44,318 nt of DNA from Spirochaetales bacterium (GTDB taxonomy: Bacteria > Spirochaetota > Spirochaetia > DSM-2461), in NCBI GenBank assembly GCA_028532905.1, contig JAQQAM010000265.1, positions 1-44,318 of the forward strand, read 5' to 3'. Made by a program: the position numbers and the translations under genes. The notes under the pieces were generated by a model. It worked only from the letters and a program-made list of their open reading frames with translations, ran no database searches and had not been told where the DNA came from. Of the stretch, positions 9,158 to 19,310 are shown piece by piece. Each line of letters begins with the position of its first letter. Position 1 is the first letter of the stretch.

Positions 9158-10321
9158 ATGATACAACTGAAAGGAATGACATGGTCCCATGACAGAGGGA
9201 TTAAACCCCTGCTGGCAGCCTCGGAACTGTTCAAAAAAGAACATCCGGAAGCGGAAATCTCCTGGGATGCGCGGTCCCTGTCTGATTTTGAACTGTTCCC
9301 TCTGGAAGAGCTGGCAGACAAATACGATTTTATAATGATTGACCATCCCCATATCGGTACAGCCTATGCGCAGAACCTTCTCCTGCCTCTGGACAGTCTT
9401 CTGGACCCGGAATTCCTGGCGGATCAGAAAAAAAACAGTGTGGGACAGAGCTTTGCCAGTTACACATGGGAGGGGAAACAGTATGCCCTTCCTGCTGATG
9501 CAGCCGCCCAGGTCTGTGCCTACCGGAAAGACCTGATGGGAGACCATATTCTGCCTGTGACCTGGAAGGATTTTTTCAGTCTGGCAGAATCCCTGCCATC
9601 ATCAGTTGTTCCGGCCATCCCCTTTGTGCCGGTTCATGCCTATTCCAGCTTTTTCACCCTCTGTTCCCAGATGGGAACAGAACCCTTCTGGAGTGACGGC
9701 TCCGAACTGAATATTGAGACGGGAGTCAAAGTACTGGAGCTGCTTCAGAGAATACTGGCGGCATCCCATCAGGACTCCTTCTACTGGGACCCCATCAATA
9801 TTCTGGACAGGATGGGAGAGCGGAGCGAAATAGCCTACACCCCCCTCTGCTACGGCTATTCCAACTACGCCAGAGACGGCTACCTGGATCACACAGTCCT
9901 CTTCGGAAACATCCCCTCGGATACGGGACAACCGGAAGGCAGTATGATCGGGGGGGTGGGTCTCTCCATATCCTCTGGCTGTAAACACACTGAACTGGCC
10001 GCATCCTTTTTGTCCATGACAACAGCTGCGGATTTCCAGAAGACCCATTTCTTTGAGAATGACGGGCAGCCGGGGCACAGAGCATCCTGGATGGATGAGA
10101 AGGTAAACAGAGAATGCAACGGCTTCTTCTCTCAGACCCTGCAGACACTGGACTGCGGTTCCATGCGCCCCCGGTTTGACGGTTATATAGATTTTCAGGC
10201 ACAGGCCGGCGAAATGATCAGAGAAGAGATTCTCAAAGGGCGCGGACAGTACCGGGCACTGGTTGAGAAACTGAATGCCCTGCTGCCCCGGCTGTGCCGG
10301 ATTCCGATTGAAGGAGAGTAA
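9158..10321 (+). CDS. Extracellular-solute-binding-protein-fold protein without a signal peptide
   Basis: N-terminus MIQLKGMTWSHDRGIKPLLAASELFKKEHPEAEISWDARSLSDFELFPLEELADKYDFIMIDHPHIG starts directly in the mature SBP fold; no hydrophobic leader; no adjacent permease. Confidence 0.75.
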   Translation: MIQLKGMTWSHDRGIKPLLAASELFKKEHPEAEISWDARSLSDFELFPLEELADKYDFIMIDHPHIGTAYAQNLLLPLDSLLDPEFLADQKKNSVGQSFASYTWEGKQYALPADAAAQVCAYRKDLMGDHILPVTWKDFFSLAESLPSSVVPAIPFVPVHAYSSFFTLCSQMGTEPFWSDGSELNIETGVKVLELLQRILAASHQDSFYWDPINILDRMGERSEIAYTPLCYGYSNYARDGYLDHTVLFGNIPSDTGQPEGSMIGGVGLSISSGCKHTELAASFLSMTTAADFQKTHFFENDGQPGHRASWMDEKVNRECNGFFSQTLQTLDCGSMRPRFDGYIDFQAQAGEMIREEILKGRGQYRALVEKLNALLPRLCRIPIEGE

Positions 10322-10324
10322 CAA

Positions 10325-11095
10325 ATGGACGGAGACATCAGATTCACCAGAAAAAACAGTACCTGCACCCTTATCATTAACAGACCGCAAAAGATGAACT
10401 CTATTACCAAAGCCATGGGAGAGCAGCTGCAGGCTTATGCAGATGAAATCAACCGAGATAAGGAGATCAAAGCCGTTATCATTACAGGAGAGGGTGACAG
10501 AAGCTTTTCAACAGGGAGTGACCTCAAGATGTTCGATCAGTATGGTTCCCCTTTTGAGCTGAGGAACAGAACCGATTACTGTGACGCCCTGCGCTCCATC
10601 CGGAAGCCTCTGATTTCACTTGTCAGGGGGTACGCTCTGGGCGGGGGATTTGAAATGGTCCTTGCCAGCGATATCCGTATAGCCGCTCCCTCGGCCCGAT
10701 TTGCCGTGTCTGAAATAAAAAACGGCTGGATTCCCGGCAGCGGCCTGATTCAGATATTGAGCCGGAATATAGGTTATCACAAGGCGGCAGAGCTGATCTT
10801 CACAGCCCGTATGATCGAAGCTGAAGAAGCTCTGCAATTCGGTTTCATCAATGCCGTAGTACCCGATGAGGAGATTGAGGACTATGTTCAGGAGATGGCC
10901 GACCGGATTGGAACCTTCTCGCCGGTTGCAGCACAGCTGGCCAAACAGGATCTGAATGCCTCCATGAATATGGGACTGGATATGGGTCTGCAGTATGAAA
11001 AAGATCTGGCGGTCTTCAGCATGACCACAGAAGACAGCAAAGAGGGCATGAGAGCCTTCAGTGAAAAAAGAGAACCCCGTTTTACGGGGGAATAA
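10325..11095 (+). CDS. Enoyl-CoA hydratase/isomerase family protein
   Basis: Crotonase text NRPQKMNSITKAMGEQL, SFSTGSDLKMFDQY, GYALGGGFEMVLASDIRIAAPSARFAVSEIKNGWIPG. Confidence 0.93.
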   Translation: MDGDIRFTRKNSTCTLIINRPQKMNSITKAMGEQLQAYADEINRDKEIKAVIITGEGDRSFSTGSDLKMFDQYGSPFELRNRTDYCDALRSIRKPLISLVRGYALGGGFEMVLASDIRIAAPSARFAVSEIKNGWIPGSGLIQILSRNIGYHKAAELIFTARMIEAEEALQFGFINAVVPDEEIEDYVQEMADRIGTFSPVAAQLAKQDLNASMNMGLDMGLQYEKDLAVFSMTTEDSKEGMRAFSEKREPRFTGE

Positions 11096-11114
11096 GACAA
11101 AAAAGGATGTAACA

Positions 11115-13481
11115 ATGGCTTTAAAAACAATTCTGTTAAGCGGCAATGACTGGCAGATGGAGGGTATGAGGCCCGGCCAGGGAGAAGGAGAAGAATTCCA
11201 CCTGGTTCCTGCCGAATATCAGGGAACCACCTTCAGCTGGAACCATGCCAGCGTTCCCGGTGACGTATATACAGATCTGCATAAGGCGGGAGAGATGGAC
11301 GATCCCTACTTCGGCCGTAATATGCACAGATGCAAGTGGGTTCAGGATAAGGAGTGGTGGTATACCCGCCGTTTCAATATGGATGAAGCCTATAAAGGAA
11401 AGCAGATCCGTCTTGTCTTTGAGGGCGTGGACTACAGCTGTGAAATCTGGTTGAACGGAACAAAGCTGGGGGGACACGAAGGCATGTTCTCCTCCTTTGA
11501 GTTTGATATCTCCTCCCTGGTCAGCTTTGAAGACTGGCGGGGCGGAGCCAATATCATCATGATCAAACTGAACCCTCCCCCCAAGAACTACCGGAACTGC
11601 GGCGGCAAGAAAGTGAACTTTTCGGGAGACTATTTTACCGGTCTGGTTCCCTTCGGCATCTGGCGGGATGTAAAACTGGTGGTCAATGATGCCGTCCGGA
11701 TCTGCCATGTACAGAGTGACTTTACAGTTCAGGATTCCTCAGCGGCAGTCCGCCTGGTCTACGAAATTGAAAACAACAGCGGCTGTGAACAGGAGGCGGA
11801 GCTGAGAACTCTCTTCACCCCCCATAACTTTACAGGGGACAGTAGAACGGAAATCAGTGTGAAGAGTAAACTGAAACCCGGTCTCAACCGCCTGAAAGCC
11901 GCATCAGAGATCGCCTCACCGGAACTCTGGTGGCCCTGGGATATGGGAGATCAGAATCTCTACCGTATGACCACCGAACTGACTGTAAAGGGAACGGCTG
12001 CCGACCGGACAGAGGAGGTTGTAGGCATCAGGGAAGTGAAAATGGAAATGAATCCCGGCTTCACTCCCGAAGAAAACGAGTACCCCTGGACCTTTATGAT
12101 CAATGGAAACAGACATTTCCTCAGATCCGCCTGCTGGGGCGGCCAGCCCTCCTTCCTCTACGGCAGGAATTCCCTGAAAAAGTATGAAGACCGGCTGGCT
12201 CTGGTCAAAGAGTGTAATATAAACAACCTGAGGATCTTCGGTTGGCATCCCCCGGAAATTCCCGATTTCTACAGAATCTGTGATGAACTGGGTATCACCG
12301 TATGGACCAATTTCACCCTGGCCACACAGGCCTATTCTCTGGAGCCGGATTTTGTGGAGGGAGTGCTTCATGAGTGCCGGGCAACTGTAAAGGAACGGCG
12401 GAATCATCCCTCCCAGATTTTCTGGATGGGGGGAGAAGAGGTTTTCTTCTCAGGCGCCCATGAGACCAGCGGCAACAAGGAGCTGATGAATATTATCGGA
12501 GACGCAGTGGGTGAACTGACGGCGGTTCCCTATGCTCCGGCCTCCCCTCTCAGCTCGCCCTCGGCTGTAAAAATGGGATTTAAACCGAAAGAATCCATCC
12601 ACGCCAACGAGCATTACTATCAGGGGGGAAAGGAGTTTATGGAAGAGTACTATCCGGCTCTGGACTGCGCCATCATCCCCGAACTTACAGCCGCCTCGGC
12701 CCCCAATGTGGAAAGCTTGAAAAAATTCATCCCCGAAGACGAGCTCTGGCCCATGGGACTGAGCTGGGGATACCACTGGGCCGATCTGGATATTCTGAAG
12801 AATCTGAACTTTGAAGTCTTTGATGATTACAGAATGGGTTCACTGGAGGAATTTGTGGAAGCCACCCAGATTGCCCAGGGAACGGTTCTGCAGTTTGCCC
12901 TGGAGACCTACCGGCGCCGGAAGCCGAAAATGAGCGGAGTGGCTCTGTGTCACTTTATTACCCACTGGCCCGATATCAAGTGGGGGCTTCTGGATTACTA
13001 CGGCGTGAAAAAGGAATCCTTTGACTTTGTCCGGCAGTCCTATCAGCCCCTGCTGCCCAGTATTCAATTTGACCGCCGCCGCTGGAAGCCGGGAGAGCTG
13101 TTCAGCTCTGAGGTCTGGATCGTCAACGACTATCACAGAGACTATGAAGAAGCGGTCTGTTCCTGGAACATTCTGTATAACGGAAAGGTTCAGTCAGAAG
13201 GGCAGAGAAGCTCACTGACAATTGCCGGAGACAGTTCACAGAAAATTGCAGATATGAAATGGCAGCTGCCTGAAGACAGCAACGGTACTTTTGATATTGC
13301 CATTGAAATCACTGACAGGACGGGAACTGTTTTGAGCAGCAACCGTTACAAACTGCTGGTGGGAGATCAGGAAGCTGCCAAAAAACAGAGCCTGAAGTAT
13401 CTGGCGGAAAGTCAGGAACGGGTAAAAAAATACGGGTTGAGTACCTACAGATACTGGCCGGAGCACGGGGAACAGGAATAA
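11115..13481 (+). CDS. Glycoside hydrolase family 2 (beta-mannosidase-like)
   Basis: ATG at 11115 after AAAGGATG. NWAS-like sandwich start (FSWNHASVPGDVYTDLHKAGEMDDPYFGRNMHRCKWVQDKEWWYTRRF), TIM-barrel text (NNLRIFGWHPPEIPDFYRICDELGITVWTNF; RRNHPSQIFWMGGEE). Confidence 0.88.
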   Translation: MALKTILLSGNDWQMEGMRPGQGEGEEFHLVPAEYQGTTFSWNHASVPGDVYTDLHKAGEMDDPYFGRNMHRCKWVQDKEWWYTRRFNMDEAYKGKQIRLVFEGVDYSCEIWLNGTKLGGHEGMFSSFEFDISSLVSFEDWRGGANIIMIKLNPPPKNYRNCGGKKVNFSGDYFTGLVPFGIWRDVKLVVNDAVRICHVQSDFTVQDSSAAVRLVYEIENNSGCEQEAELRTLFTPHNFTGDSRTEISVKSKLKPGLNRLKAASEIASPELWWPWDMGDQNLYRMTTELTVKGTAADRTEEVVGIREVKMEMNPGFTPEENEYPWTFMINGNRHFLRSACWGGQPSFLYGRNSLKKYEDRLALVKECNINNLRIFGWHPPEIPDFYRICDELGITVWTNFTLATQAYSLEPDFVEGVLHECRATVKERRNHPSQIFWMGGEEVFFSGAHETSGNKELMNIIGDAVGELTAVPYAPASPLSSPSAVKMGFKPKESIHANEHYYQGGKEFMEEYYPALDCAIIPELTAASAPNVESLKKFIPEDELWPMGLSWGYHWADLDILKNLNFEVFDDYRMGSLEEFVEATQIAQGTVLQFALETYRRRKPKMSGVALCHFITHWPDIKWGLLDYYGVKKESFDFVRQSYQPLLPSIQFDRRRWKPGELFSSEVWIVNDYHRDYEEAVCSWNILYNGKVQSEGQRSSLTIAGDSSQKIADMKWQLPEDSNGTFDIAIEITDRTGTVLSSNRYKLLVGDQEAAKKQSLKYLAESQERVKKYGLSTYRYWPEHGEQE

Positions 13482-13549
13482 TGCCTCATTCCCCCGGGGC
13501 ATATCATTGCGGGGCCCGGCGGCGGGTTTCTGCATCAGAGCCGCGGAAT

Positions 13550-14428
13550 CTATTTTCCGCTGTTTCTGAATCCTGTGGGAGAGATATGGACATTCTTCTT
13601 GAAGAAGGATGAAAAATGGTATTGATTGGAAAATCCCAGCTCCCGGGCAATCTCCTTTACCGGCAGATCGGACCGGGACAGCAGCTCAATGGATTTCTCC
13701 ACCAGAATTTTCTTCAGATACTGATTGGGAGTGCAGTCCATGTACTTCTTGAAGAGACGGCTCATATAGGAACTGTCAATATTACAGCGCAGAGCAATTT
13801 CCGAAACCTGAATCATGCTGTTTACATTGTTCTCCATATACTCCCGGCAGCGGACAAAGGAGCTGTAGGAGTGATTGTAGGGCTTATTGATGGAACGGTT
13901 CTGGTACACCATATACACCAGTGCCCGGAAGAGATTGTCCATAATTTCTCTGGAATAGGGAGAGCTGCTCATCCCCTCCTCCAGAATATTCCGGAACACC
14001 CCGTAGATTCGGGCCGGCTCCTGAACAAAGGTCGCTCCGGCGGTAATCTTTGTAATATGGCCGCCCAGTTCGGTTTCGGGATGACAGAGAAAAATGATGC
14101 TGATCTTCTCCAGGTTGGAGTCCTCATCCACCCAGTAGGAATGGGGTGTATGGGGAGGAAAACCGAAGACCATTCCCGGCAGCAGATTCCACTCTTCATT
14201 TTCCAGCCGGAACTTTCCCGAACCGTCAATAATGTATTCCAGTACATAATAGGGATAATCGGATCTGCTGATCTGATAATCGGTGGTACATTTGTTATAA
14301 TTTCCCCAGACAATGATAAAGTCATCATATTGATCTTCATCCACCGGGTTATAAAAATGCTTGTTCACCTCAAGACAGGAGGAGGAGTCCCCCTCTTCAA
14401 ATCCGTCGTCTACAATACGTTCATCCAT
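13550..14428 (-). CDS. AraC-family transcriptional regulator with N-terminal cupin domain
   Basis: Cupin-like GSGKFRLENEEWNLLPGMVFGFPPHTPHSY; HTH CNIDSSYMSRLFKKYMDCTPNQYLKK...VKEIARELGFSNQYHFSSFFKKNVHISPTGFR. Confidence 0.93.
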   Translation of the reverse strand: MDERIVDDGFEEGDSSSCLEVNKHFYNPVDEDQYDDFIIVWGNYNKCTTDYQISRSDYPYYVLEYIIDGSGKFRLENEEWNLLPGMVFGFPPHTPHSYWVDEDSNLEKISIIFLCHPETELGGHITKITAGATFVQEPARIYGVFRNILEEGMSSSPYSREIMDNLFRALVYMVYQNRSINKPYNHSYSSFVRCREYMENNVNSMIQVSEIALRCNIDSSYMSRLFKKYMDCTPNQYLKKILVEKSIELLSRSDLPVKEIARELGFSNQYHFSSFFKKNVHISPTGFRNSGK

Positions 14429-14488
14429 GAGTCCTGAATTCTAATTGAGAAAGGTTCATCTGTAAATATGTCATTTATCCATATCAAC

Positions 14489-14504
14489 TGTCCTTTTTCG
14501 GACA
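14489..14504. promoter_or_regulatory. Inverted repeat TGTCC-N6-GGACA upstream of a TATAAT box for the UroD-like gene
   Basis: TGTCCTTTTTCGGACA; TATAAT at 14527-14532; divergent araC gene. Confidence 0.35.
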
Positions 14505-14560
14505 TCCTCTGCAATGAATAAGGGTTTATAATAATCTGACCATTTTCGGGGAGGAAAATC

Positions 14561-15715
14561 ATGACATCCAGAGAGAGAGTACTCACAACCATAGCCCATA
14601 CAGAACCGGACAGAGTTCCTCTTGACTTCGGTGCCACAATGGAAACAACCATCCACCTGAAAGCCTATGCCATGCTGAAAGAGAAGCTGCATATCCTGAC
14701 AGACAAGGAAGCCGGCATCAAACTTCTGACCGCCCAGTTTGCCGATGTGGATCAGGAGATTCAGGAGAAAATCGGTGCCGATGTGAGGGGTGTCCAGCCT
14801 GTTCCTCCCGCCAACTTTGAAATCAGATATGAAAAGAAGGGTGAATATACCCAGTTTACAGACGAGTTCGGTATCTCCTGGCGCAAGTCGGATGAAGACG
14901 GTCTCTATTTTGATATGTTCAAACATCCCCTGGCGGAAATGGAACTGGAGGATATTGAAAATTACCCCTTTCCCGATCCCCGTGAGCCCAGCCGTTTTGC
15001 AGGACTCAGCGAGAGGATTGATACTCTTTCGGCGGATGGGGAATTCCCGATTGTATTTGACAACTGCTGGGGAAACGGAATCTTTCAAATGTGCAATCAG
15101 ATGATGGGGTACGACCAGTTTCTGATCGCCATGGCTCTGGGAGAGAAGAAAGCCGACTACATGCTGGATAAGATTCTGGATCTGAAAATGAATTTCTGGG
15201 ATGAAGTTCTGGAACGCTTCGGAGACAGAATTGACATTGTCAAAGAACTGGATGACCTGGGAACCCAGATCAATCTGCTCCTTTCCCCGGAAATGTATCA
15301 GGACAAGATCAAACCGAGACTCACGAAACTGGTGAACTCCATTAAGAAGAAAGCCCCCCATGTGAAAATGATGATGCACTCCTGCGGCAGTATCCGTAAA
15401 GTGATCCCCGATCTGATTGATGCCGGTGTGGAGATCCTCAATCCCATTCAGTACACAGCCGAGGATATGGATCCGGCCACCCTGAAAAAAGAGTTCGGTA
15501 AAGACCTGACCTTCTGGGGCGGGGGAATGGAAACCCAGAAAATCATGCCCATGGGAACGGTGCAGGAAGTAAAGGATGAAACCAGACGGCAGCTGGATAT
15601 TCTGATGCCCGGCGGAGGATTCGTTTTTGCCCAGGTTCACTCCCTCCAGTGGGGTGTCCCCTTCGAAAATATGATGGCCATGTGGGAGACCGTAAAAGAG
15701 TACGGCAGCTACTGA
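14561..15715 (+). CDS. Uroporphyrinogen decarboxylase-family (UroD/MtaA-like) protein
   Basis: MTSRERVLTTIAHTEPDRVPLDFGAT...; MMMHSCGSIRKVIPDLIDAGVEILNPIQYTAEDMDPATLKKEFGKDLTFWGGG. Confidence 0.9.
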   Translation: MTSRERVLTTIAHTEPDRVPLDFGATMETTIHLKAYAMLKEKLHILTDKEAGIKLLTAQFADVDQEIQEKIGADVRGVQPVPPANFEIRYEKKGEYTQFTDEFGISWRKSDEDGLYFDMFKHPLAEMELEDIENYPFPDPREPSRFAGLSERIDTLSADGEFPIVFDNCWGNGIFQMCNQMMGYDQFLIAMALGEKKADYMLDKILDLKMNFWDEVLERFGDRIDIVKELDDLGTQINLLLSPEMYQDKIKPRLTKLVNSIKKKAPHVKMMMHSCGSIRKVIPDLIDAGVEILNPIQYTAEDMDPATLKKEFGKDLTFWGGGMETQKIMPMGTVQEVKDETRRQLDILMPGGGFVFAQVHSLQWGVPFENMMAMWETVKEYGSY

Positions 15716-15862
15716 AATAAAATCCTCCTGTCCTCACTGACAGGCAGGAGAGACAGAAGGATTAAGCATACAAAAAACGGAGGTTTGTATTAACAATATC
15801 AGACCTTCGCTTTCGATAATATTTTATCCTTTAACCAAGATACTGGCAACAGTCCTTTTCTG

Positions 15863-17179
15863 TCAGGATGCAAGAATTTCAGATCCCGAATGAGCTTTCC
15901 TTTGAAGAAAAACAAGCTCCACAGCCAGAGATCCCGTATAGGCCAGTGCTGCAAAAATCCCCCCGGGAAGCTCAAAAAAGAGAGGGCCTCCCAAAGCAAT
16001 CACAATCAAAGACACTGAGTTGATAAAGACAGCTCCCGCGATAATCCGGGTCTGATGTTTGTGGATCAGCAAGCCTCTGTACCAGGAAATCATGGCGGTG
16101 ATAAACGGTACAGCCACAACAATCCAGGTGGGTATCACAGTAAAGGGAAGAAGGTCGTTTTCCAGTCCCGACCCTGAACGGTACACCAGAGTGCCCAGGG
16201 GAGTCGCAGCCAGAATAAGCAGAACTGCACTCAGAATTCCTCCCAGAATAAGGGCAAACCGGGACAGATGATAGTGCCCCATATCATCCTTCAATAAAGA
16301 CACCGTAACTTCCTGATAGGCCATTGCGGTTGAACGGAAAAGAAAAAGCACATTCGAGACCACCGGCCAGACAGCCAGGGACTCCAGAGGATACAGAGCC
16401 CGGGCGATTCCGTAGGTGAGTACCGGGCGGACCATAAAAGTCATATAGCTGGTCAGAGCCAGAGGATAGTAGAAGATACCCAGCTCCTTCCAGCTGAGGA
16501 CGGGCACAGAATCATCATCTTCCAGATTTCTGACAAGGGGCCGGGCAAAGAGAAAACTGCTCACAGCTCCTGCCGTAACGCCCAGGGAAAGAGCCAGTCC
16601 TCCCACTTCCGCTCCGCTTATATTCAGCACCGAAAATCCGGCGGCCAGTACAACACCCGAAAAGAGAATCCGGACGACCATGATCACAGGAACCACTGTG
16701 GTTTTCTCATATCGGATCAGAACACCCTGCCAGAAACGCCTGTAGGCCACTGCCGCCGACCAGGGGAACATCCACAGAAAAGACAGACGGCTGATTTCTA
16801 TAATCTGTTCCGGTACCTTCAGCACAGACCTGAGAAGAAGGGAATAGAGAGGCGACAGTCCCAGCACCAGATGAAAGAGGGTCAGCCCCGCGGCCAGAAT
16901 ATGAGTAAAATGGAGAAGTCTGTTGTAGTTCTTTTTCGAATCTGCCAGAGCCGTCCCTGCCGCCAGGAGCTGAATGACGGGAGCCTCCACAATCAGAGCA
17001 ATGGCCAGGGTGATACCGAATGCCGCCAGATTGGCCTTTGCATCAGCCAGACGGGCGATTACCCCGTTGATCAGAGGCATCTCAATACCCATCATCAGCC
17101 ACATGGCTGCCAGAGGAACCCAGAGAAGAAAAATCTTTCTGTATTTGAGATTATCCTGTGATCTGCCTGCTAAAACCAT
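15863..17179 (-). CDS. Polytopic membrane protein, MATE/ANKH-like
   Basis: 438 aa, many TM segments; PLAAMWLMMGIEMPLINGVIARLADAKANLAAFGITLAIALIVEAPVIQLL. Confidence 0.65.
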   Translation of the reverse strand: MVLAGRSQDNLKYRKIFLLWVPLAAMWLMMGIEMPLINGVIARLADAKANLAAFGITLAIALIVEAPVIQLLAAGTALADSKKNYNRLLHFTHILAAGLTLFHLVLGLSPLYSLLLRSVLKVPEQIIEISRLSFLWMFPWSAAVAYRRFWQGVLIRYEKTTVVPVIMVVRILFSGVVLAAGFSVLNISGAEVGGLALSLGVTAGAVSSFLFARPLVRNLEDDDSVPVLSWKELGIFYYPLALTSYMTFMVRPVLTYGIARALYPLESLAVWPVVSNVLFLFRSTAMAYQEVTVSLLKDDMGHYHLSRFALILGGILSAVLLILAATPLGTLVYRSGSGLENDLLPFTVIPTWIVVAVPFITAMISWYRGLLIHKHQTRIIAGAVFINSVSLIVIALGGPLFFELPGGIFAALAYTGSLAVELVFLQRKAHSGSEILAS

Positions 17180-17260
17180 AATCCCTCATAACTGTGTTTT
17201 TGTGATTTTCCAACAATAGCATTAAAATGGGAGTAGAAGTAATATCCCGGAGGACCTTTA

Positions 17261-18151
17261 ATGAATATGCAGGCAATTCTTCAGAGAGAACTACAGACTC
17301 TCTTCGAAAGCATGGGACATCCGGGACTGCCGGAAACCCTCTCTCTGGAGGTACAGCTGGATCTGCAGAGTGAGACCTTCTATCTCAAACAGGAACAGCG
17401 GATCTTTGAAGAGCTGATCCATATCAGAGACAAAACCCCCACATTCTATCACTACACATCCTTTCAGGCTCTGGTGGAAATCCTCAAAAGCGGAAAAATC
17501 CGCTTTTCCAGTCCTGCCGGACTGAATGATATTACAGAGATAAGCAGCCGGAAAACCATTTTAAAGGAACAGCTGGATCCGGAACTGGATGAAGTCAGGC
17601 TGCACAATATAACCAGGCGGTTTATCTTCTCCCTCACCGACCGCTACGACAATCTGAATCAGTGGCGTTTATACGGAGCCGACGGCACGGGAGTCTGTCT
17701 GGGTCTGGACCTGAGCGGAATCAGCGATGACAGGGTTCTCCGCTTCGGCAGGATTCTCTACGGTGAAGCCATTGCGGCAGCCCTGAACCGGATACGGTCC
17801 AGAATAGAGGATGAGCTGCAGAAGAAATTCGATTTTCGGGATTATCAGAGGTGGGGCTATTTTATTAAAGACAACGACTATGCGGAAGAATCGGAATACA
17901 GACTTATCTGTTATGATGACAATGAAGAGCTGTTAAACAAGACCTGCTGGCGGGTTAATAACTACGGAGCCTTCTACCCCTACCTGGATATGGATATGAA
18001 CGGTCTGAATATGAAACTGGAATCCATTCTTTTCGGTCCCAAGCTGAAGGAGAAACACCTTAATAAAGGGATGGTGGAGAACTACCTGACCCGCTACCAT
18101 CCGGACAAACAGGTCAGTATTGCGTTCTCAACCATTAAAAGCTACCGCTGA
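17261..18151 (+). CDS. DUF2971-like protein
   Basis: FYHYTSFQALVEILKSGKIRFSSPAGLNDITE...; RFIFSLTDRYDNLNQWRLYGADGTGVCLGLD. Confidence 0.75.
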   Translation: MNMQAILQRELQTLFESMGHPGLPETLSLEVQLDLQSETFYLKQEQRIFEELIHIRDKTPTFYHYTSFQALVEILKSGKIRFSSPAGLNDITEISSRKTILKEQLDPELDEVRLHNITRRFIFSLTDRYDNLNQWRLYGADGTGVCLGLDLSGISDDRVLRFGRILYGEAIAAALNRIRSRIEDELQKKFDFRDYQRWGYFIKDNDYAEESEYRLICYDDNEELLNKTCWRVNNYGAFYPYLDMDMNGLNMKLESILFGPKLKEKHLNKGMVENYLTRYHPDKQVSIAFSTIKSYR

Positions 18152-18235
18152 ATCTCTTTCCGGCAGCGGCAGCCGAACACCGGCAAGCTCACCGAGCCTA
18201 AGGCTGCATGGTAAAGCCGGTAAGTGTTTCAGTAC

Positions 18236-19234
18236 TTATCCCTGAACAGGAGCCTGAACCGCCTGTTCCGGTTCTGCGGTGGCCCATTCGGGAAGAACAA
18301 TATCCGCTTCAGCTCTGAGATTCTCAATATAGGTCATTGTTCCTTCCTGATACGCCTGCTGATCAAGCTGCTGCTTAATCAGATCCTTCACATCCTCAAA
18401 GGGAGTGGCAAAGGCTTCATTCTTTCCTGTTACCAGAATCAGATGATATCCGAACTGGGAGAGAACCGGTTCACCCACAACACCCACTTCCTGGTTGAAT
18501 GCCGCTTCCTCAAAGGGAGGAACCGTCTGTCCCCTGGCAATGGTCCCAAGGTCTCCCCGTCTGTCTTTTGTGGGACCTTCTGAATAGGTGGCCGCAGCAT
18601 CACCAAAATCCATTCCACCGGCGATTTTCTGCTGAACATCCTTAATCTTGACCAGGGCCTGTTCTTCAGTCTGCTCATCTCCCACCATAATCAGGATGTG
18701 GCTGGCATTTACAGACTCGGGAGTTGTGAAGTAGGCATCTTTGTTGTCATCATAGAATTTACGGACATCTTCATCGGAAGAAGAAATCTTTCCGGCTACT
18801 TCCTGGTCAAAGAGTGTCTGAAGAACAGACTGCCATTCCAGCTCTTTTGTCAGAGATTCCTCTGTAAAGCCGTTTACCTCCAGACTCTGGATGAAATCCT
18901 CCTCCGAAGGGAACTGCCCTTTGAAAGACTCCATCTGCTCCTGAACCGACTGGGAATCGGCTGTAATATCCAGAGAGGCAGCCTCATCAAGGAGGAGCTG
19001 CTTCACAATCAGTGAATCCAGGATACGGGGTTTCACCATATTCAGATCGGCTTCCGTAAGAAACTGGCCCTGGGCCTCATACTGTTTCTTGAACGCATCA
19101 ATTTCCGCATCAAATTCACTCTGGGGAATATCAGATTTATTAACTCTGGCGACAGTGCCTTCTTCCAGTTTCCCGGAACCGCAGGAGATCAGGGACAGAA
19201 GCAGCACCAGCATCAGGGGTATCATTTTTTTCAT
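18236..19234 (-). CDS. SurA/PpiC-type peptidyl-prolyl isomerase, probable lipoprotein
   Basis: Lipobox-like MKKMIPLMLVLLLSLISCGSG; parvulin text NASHILIMVGDEQTEEQALVKIKDVQQKIAGGMDFGDAAATYSEGPTKDRRGDLGTIARGQTVPPFEEAAFN. ATG 19234 with AAGGAA; ORF track starts at 19252. Confidence 0.9.
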   Translation of the reverse strand: MKKMIPLMLVLLLSLISCGSGKLEEGTVARVNKSDIPQSEFDAEIDAFKKQYEAQGQFLTEADLNMVKPRILDSLIVKQLLLDEAASLDITADSQSVQEQMESFKGQFPSEEDFIQSLEVNGFTEESLTKELEWQSVLQTLFDQEVAGKISSSDEDVRKFYDDNKDAYFTTPESVNASHILIMVGDEQTEEQALVKIKDVQQKIAGGMDFGDAAATYSEGPTKDRRGDLGTIARGQTVPPFEEAAFNQEVGVVGEPVLSQFGYHLILVTGKNEAFATPFEDVKDLIKQQLDQQAYQEGTMTYIENLRAEADIVLPEWATAEPEQAVQAPVQG

Positions 19235-19310
19235 TGTATTGTTTCCTTGCAATCAGTTTAAAGAGTATTCATGGTACGGTCTGGAGCAACTGCTGTCAAC
19301 ACGGGGACTT

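Noticed and set aside
8120-9547. Overlapping minus-strand ORFs (193 and 252 aa) opposite CaiB and the SBP-like gene
   Set aside because: Shadows of strongly supported plus-strand genes; no ribosome-binding or family support.
14471-15640. 389-aa antisense ORF opposite the UroD-like gene
   Set aside because: Low-complexity shadow ORF with no family text; the plus-strand frame encodes a clearly conserved UroD-family protein.
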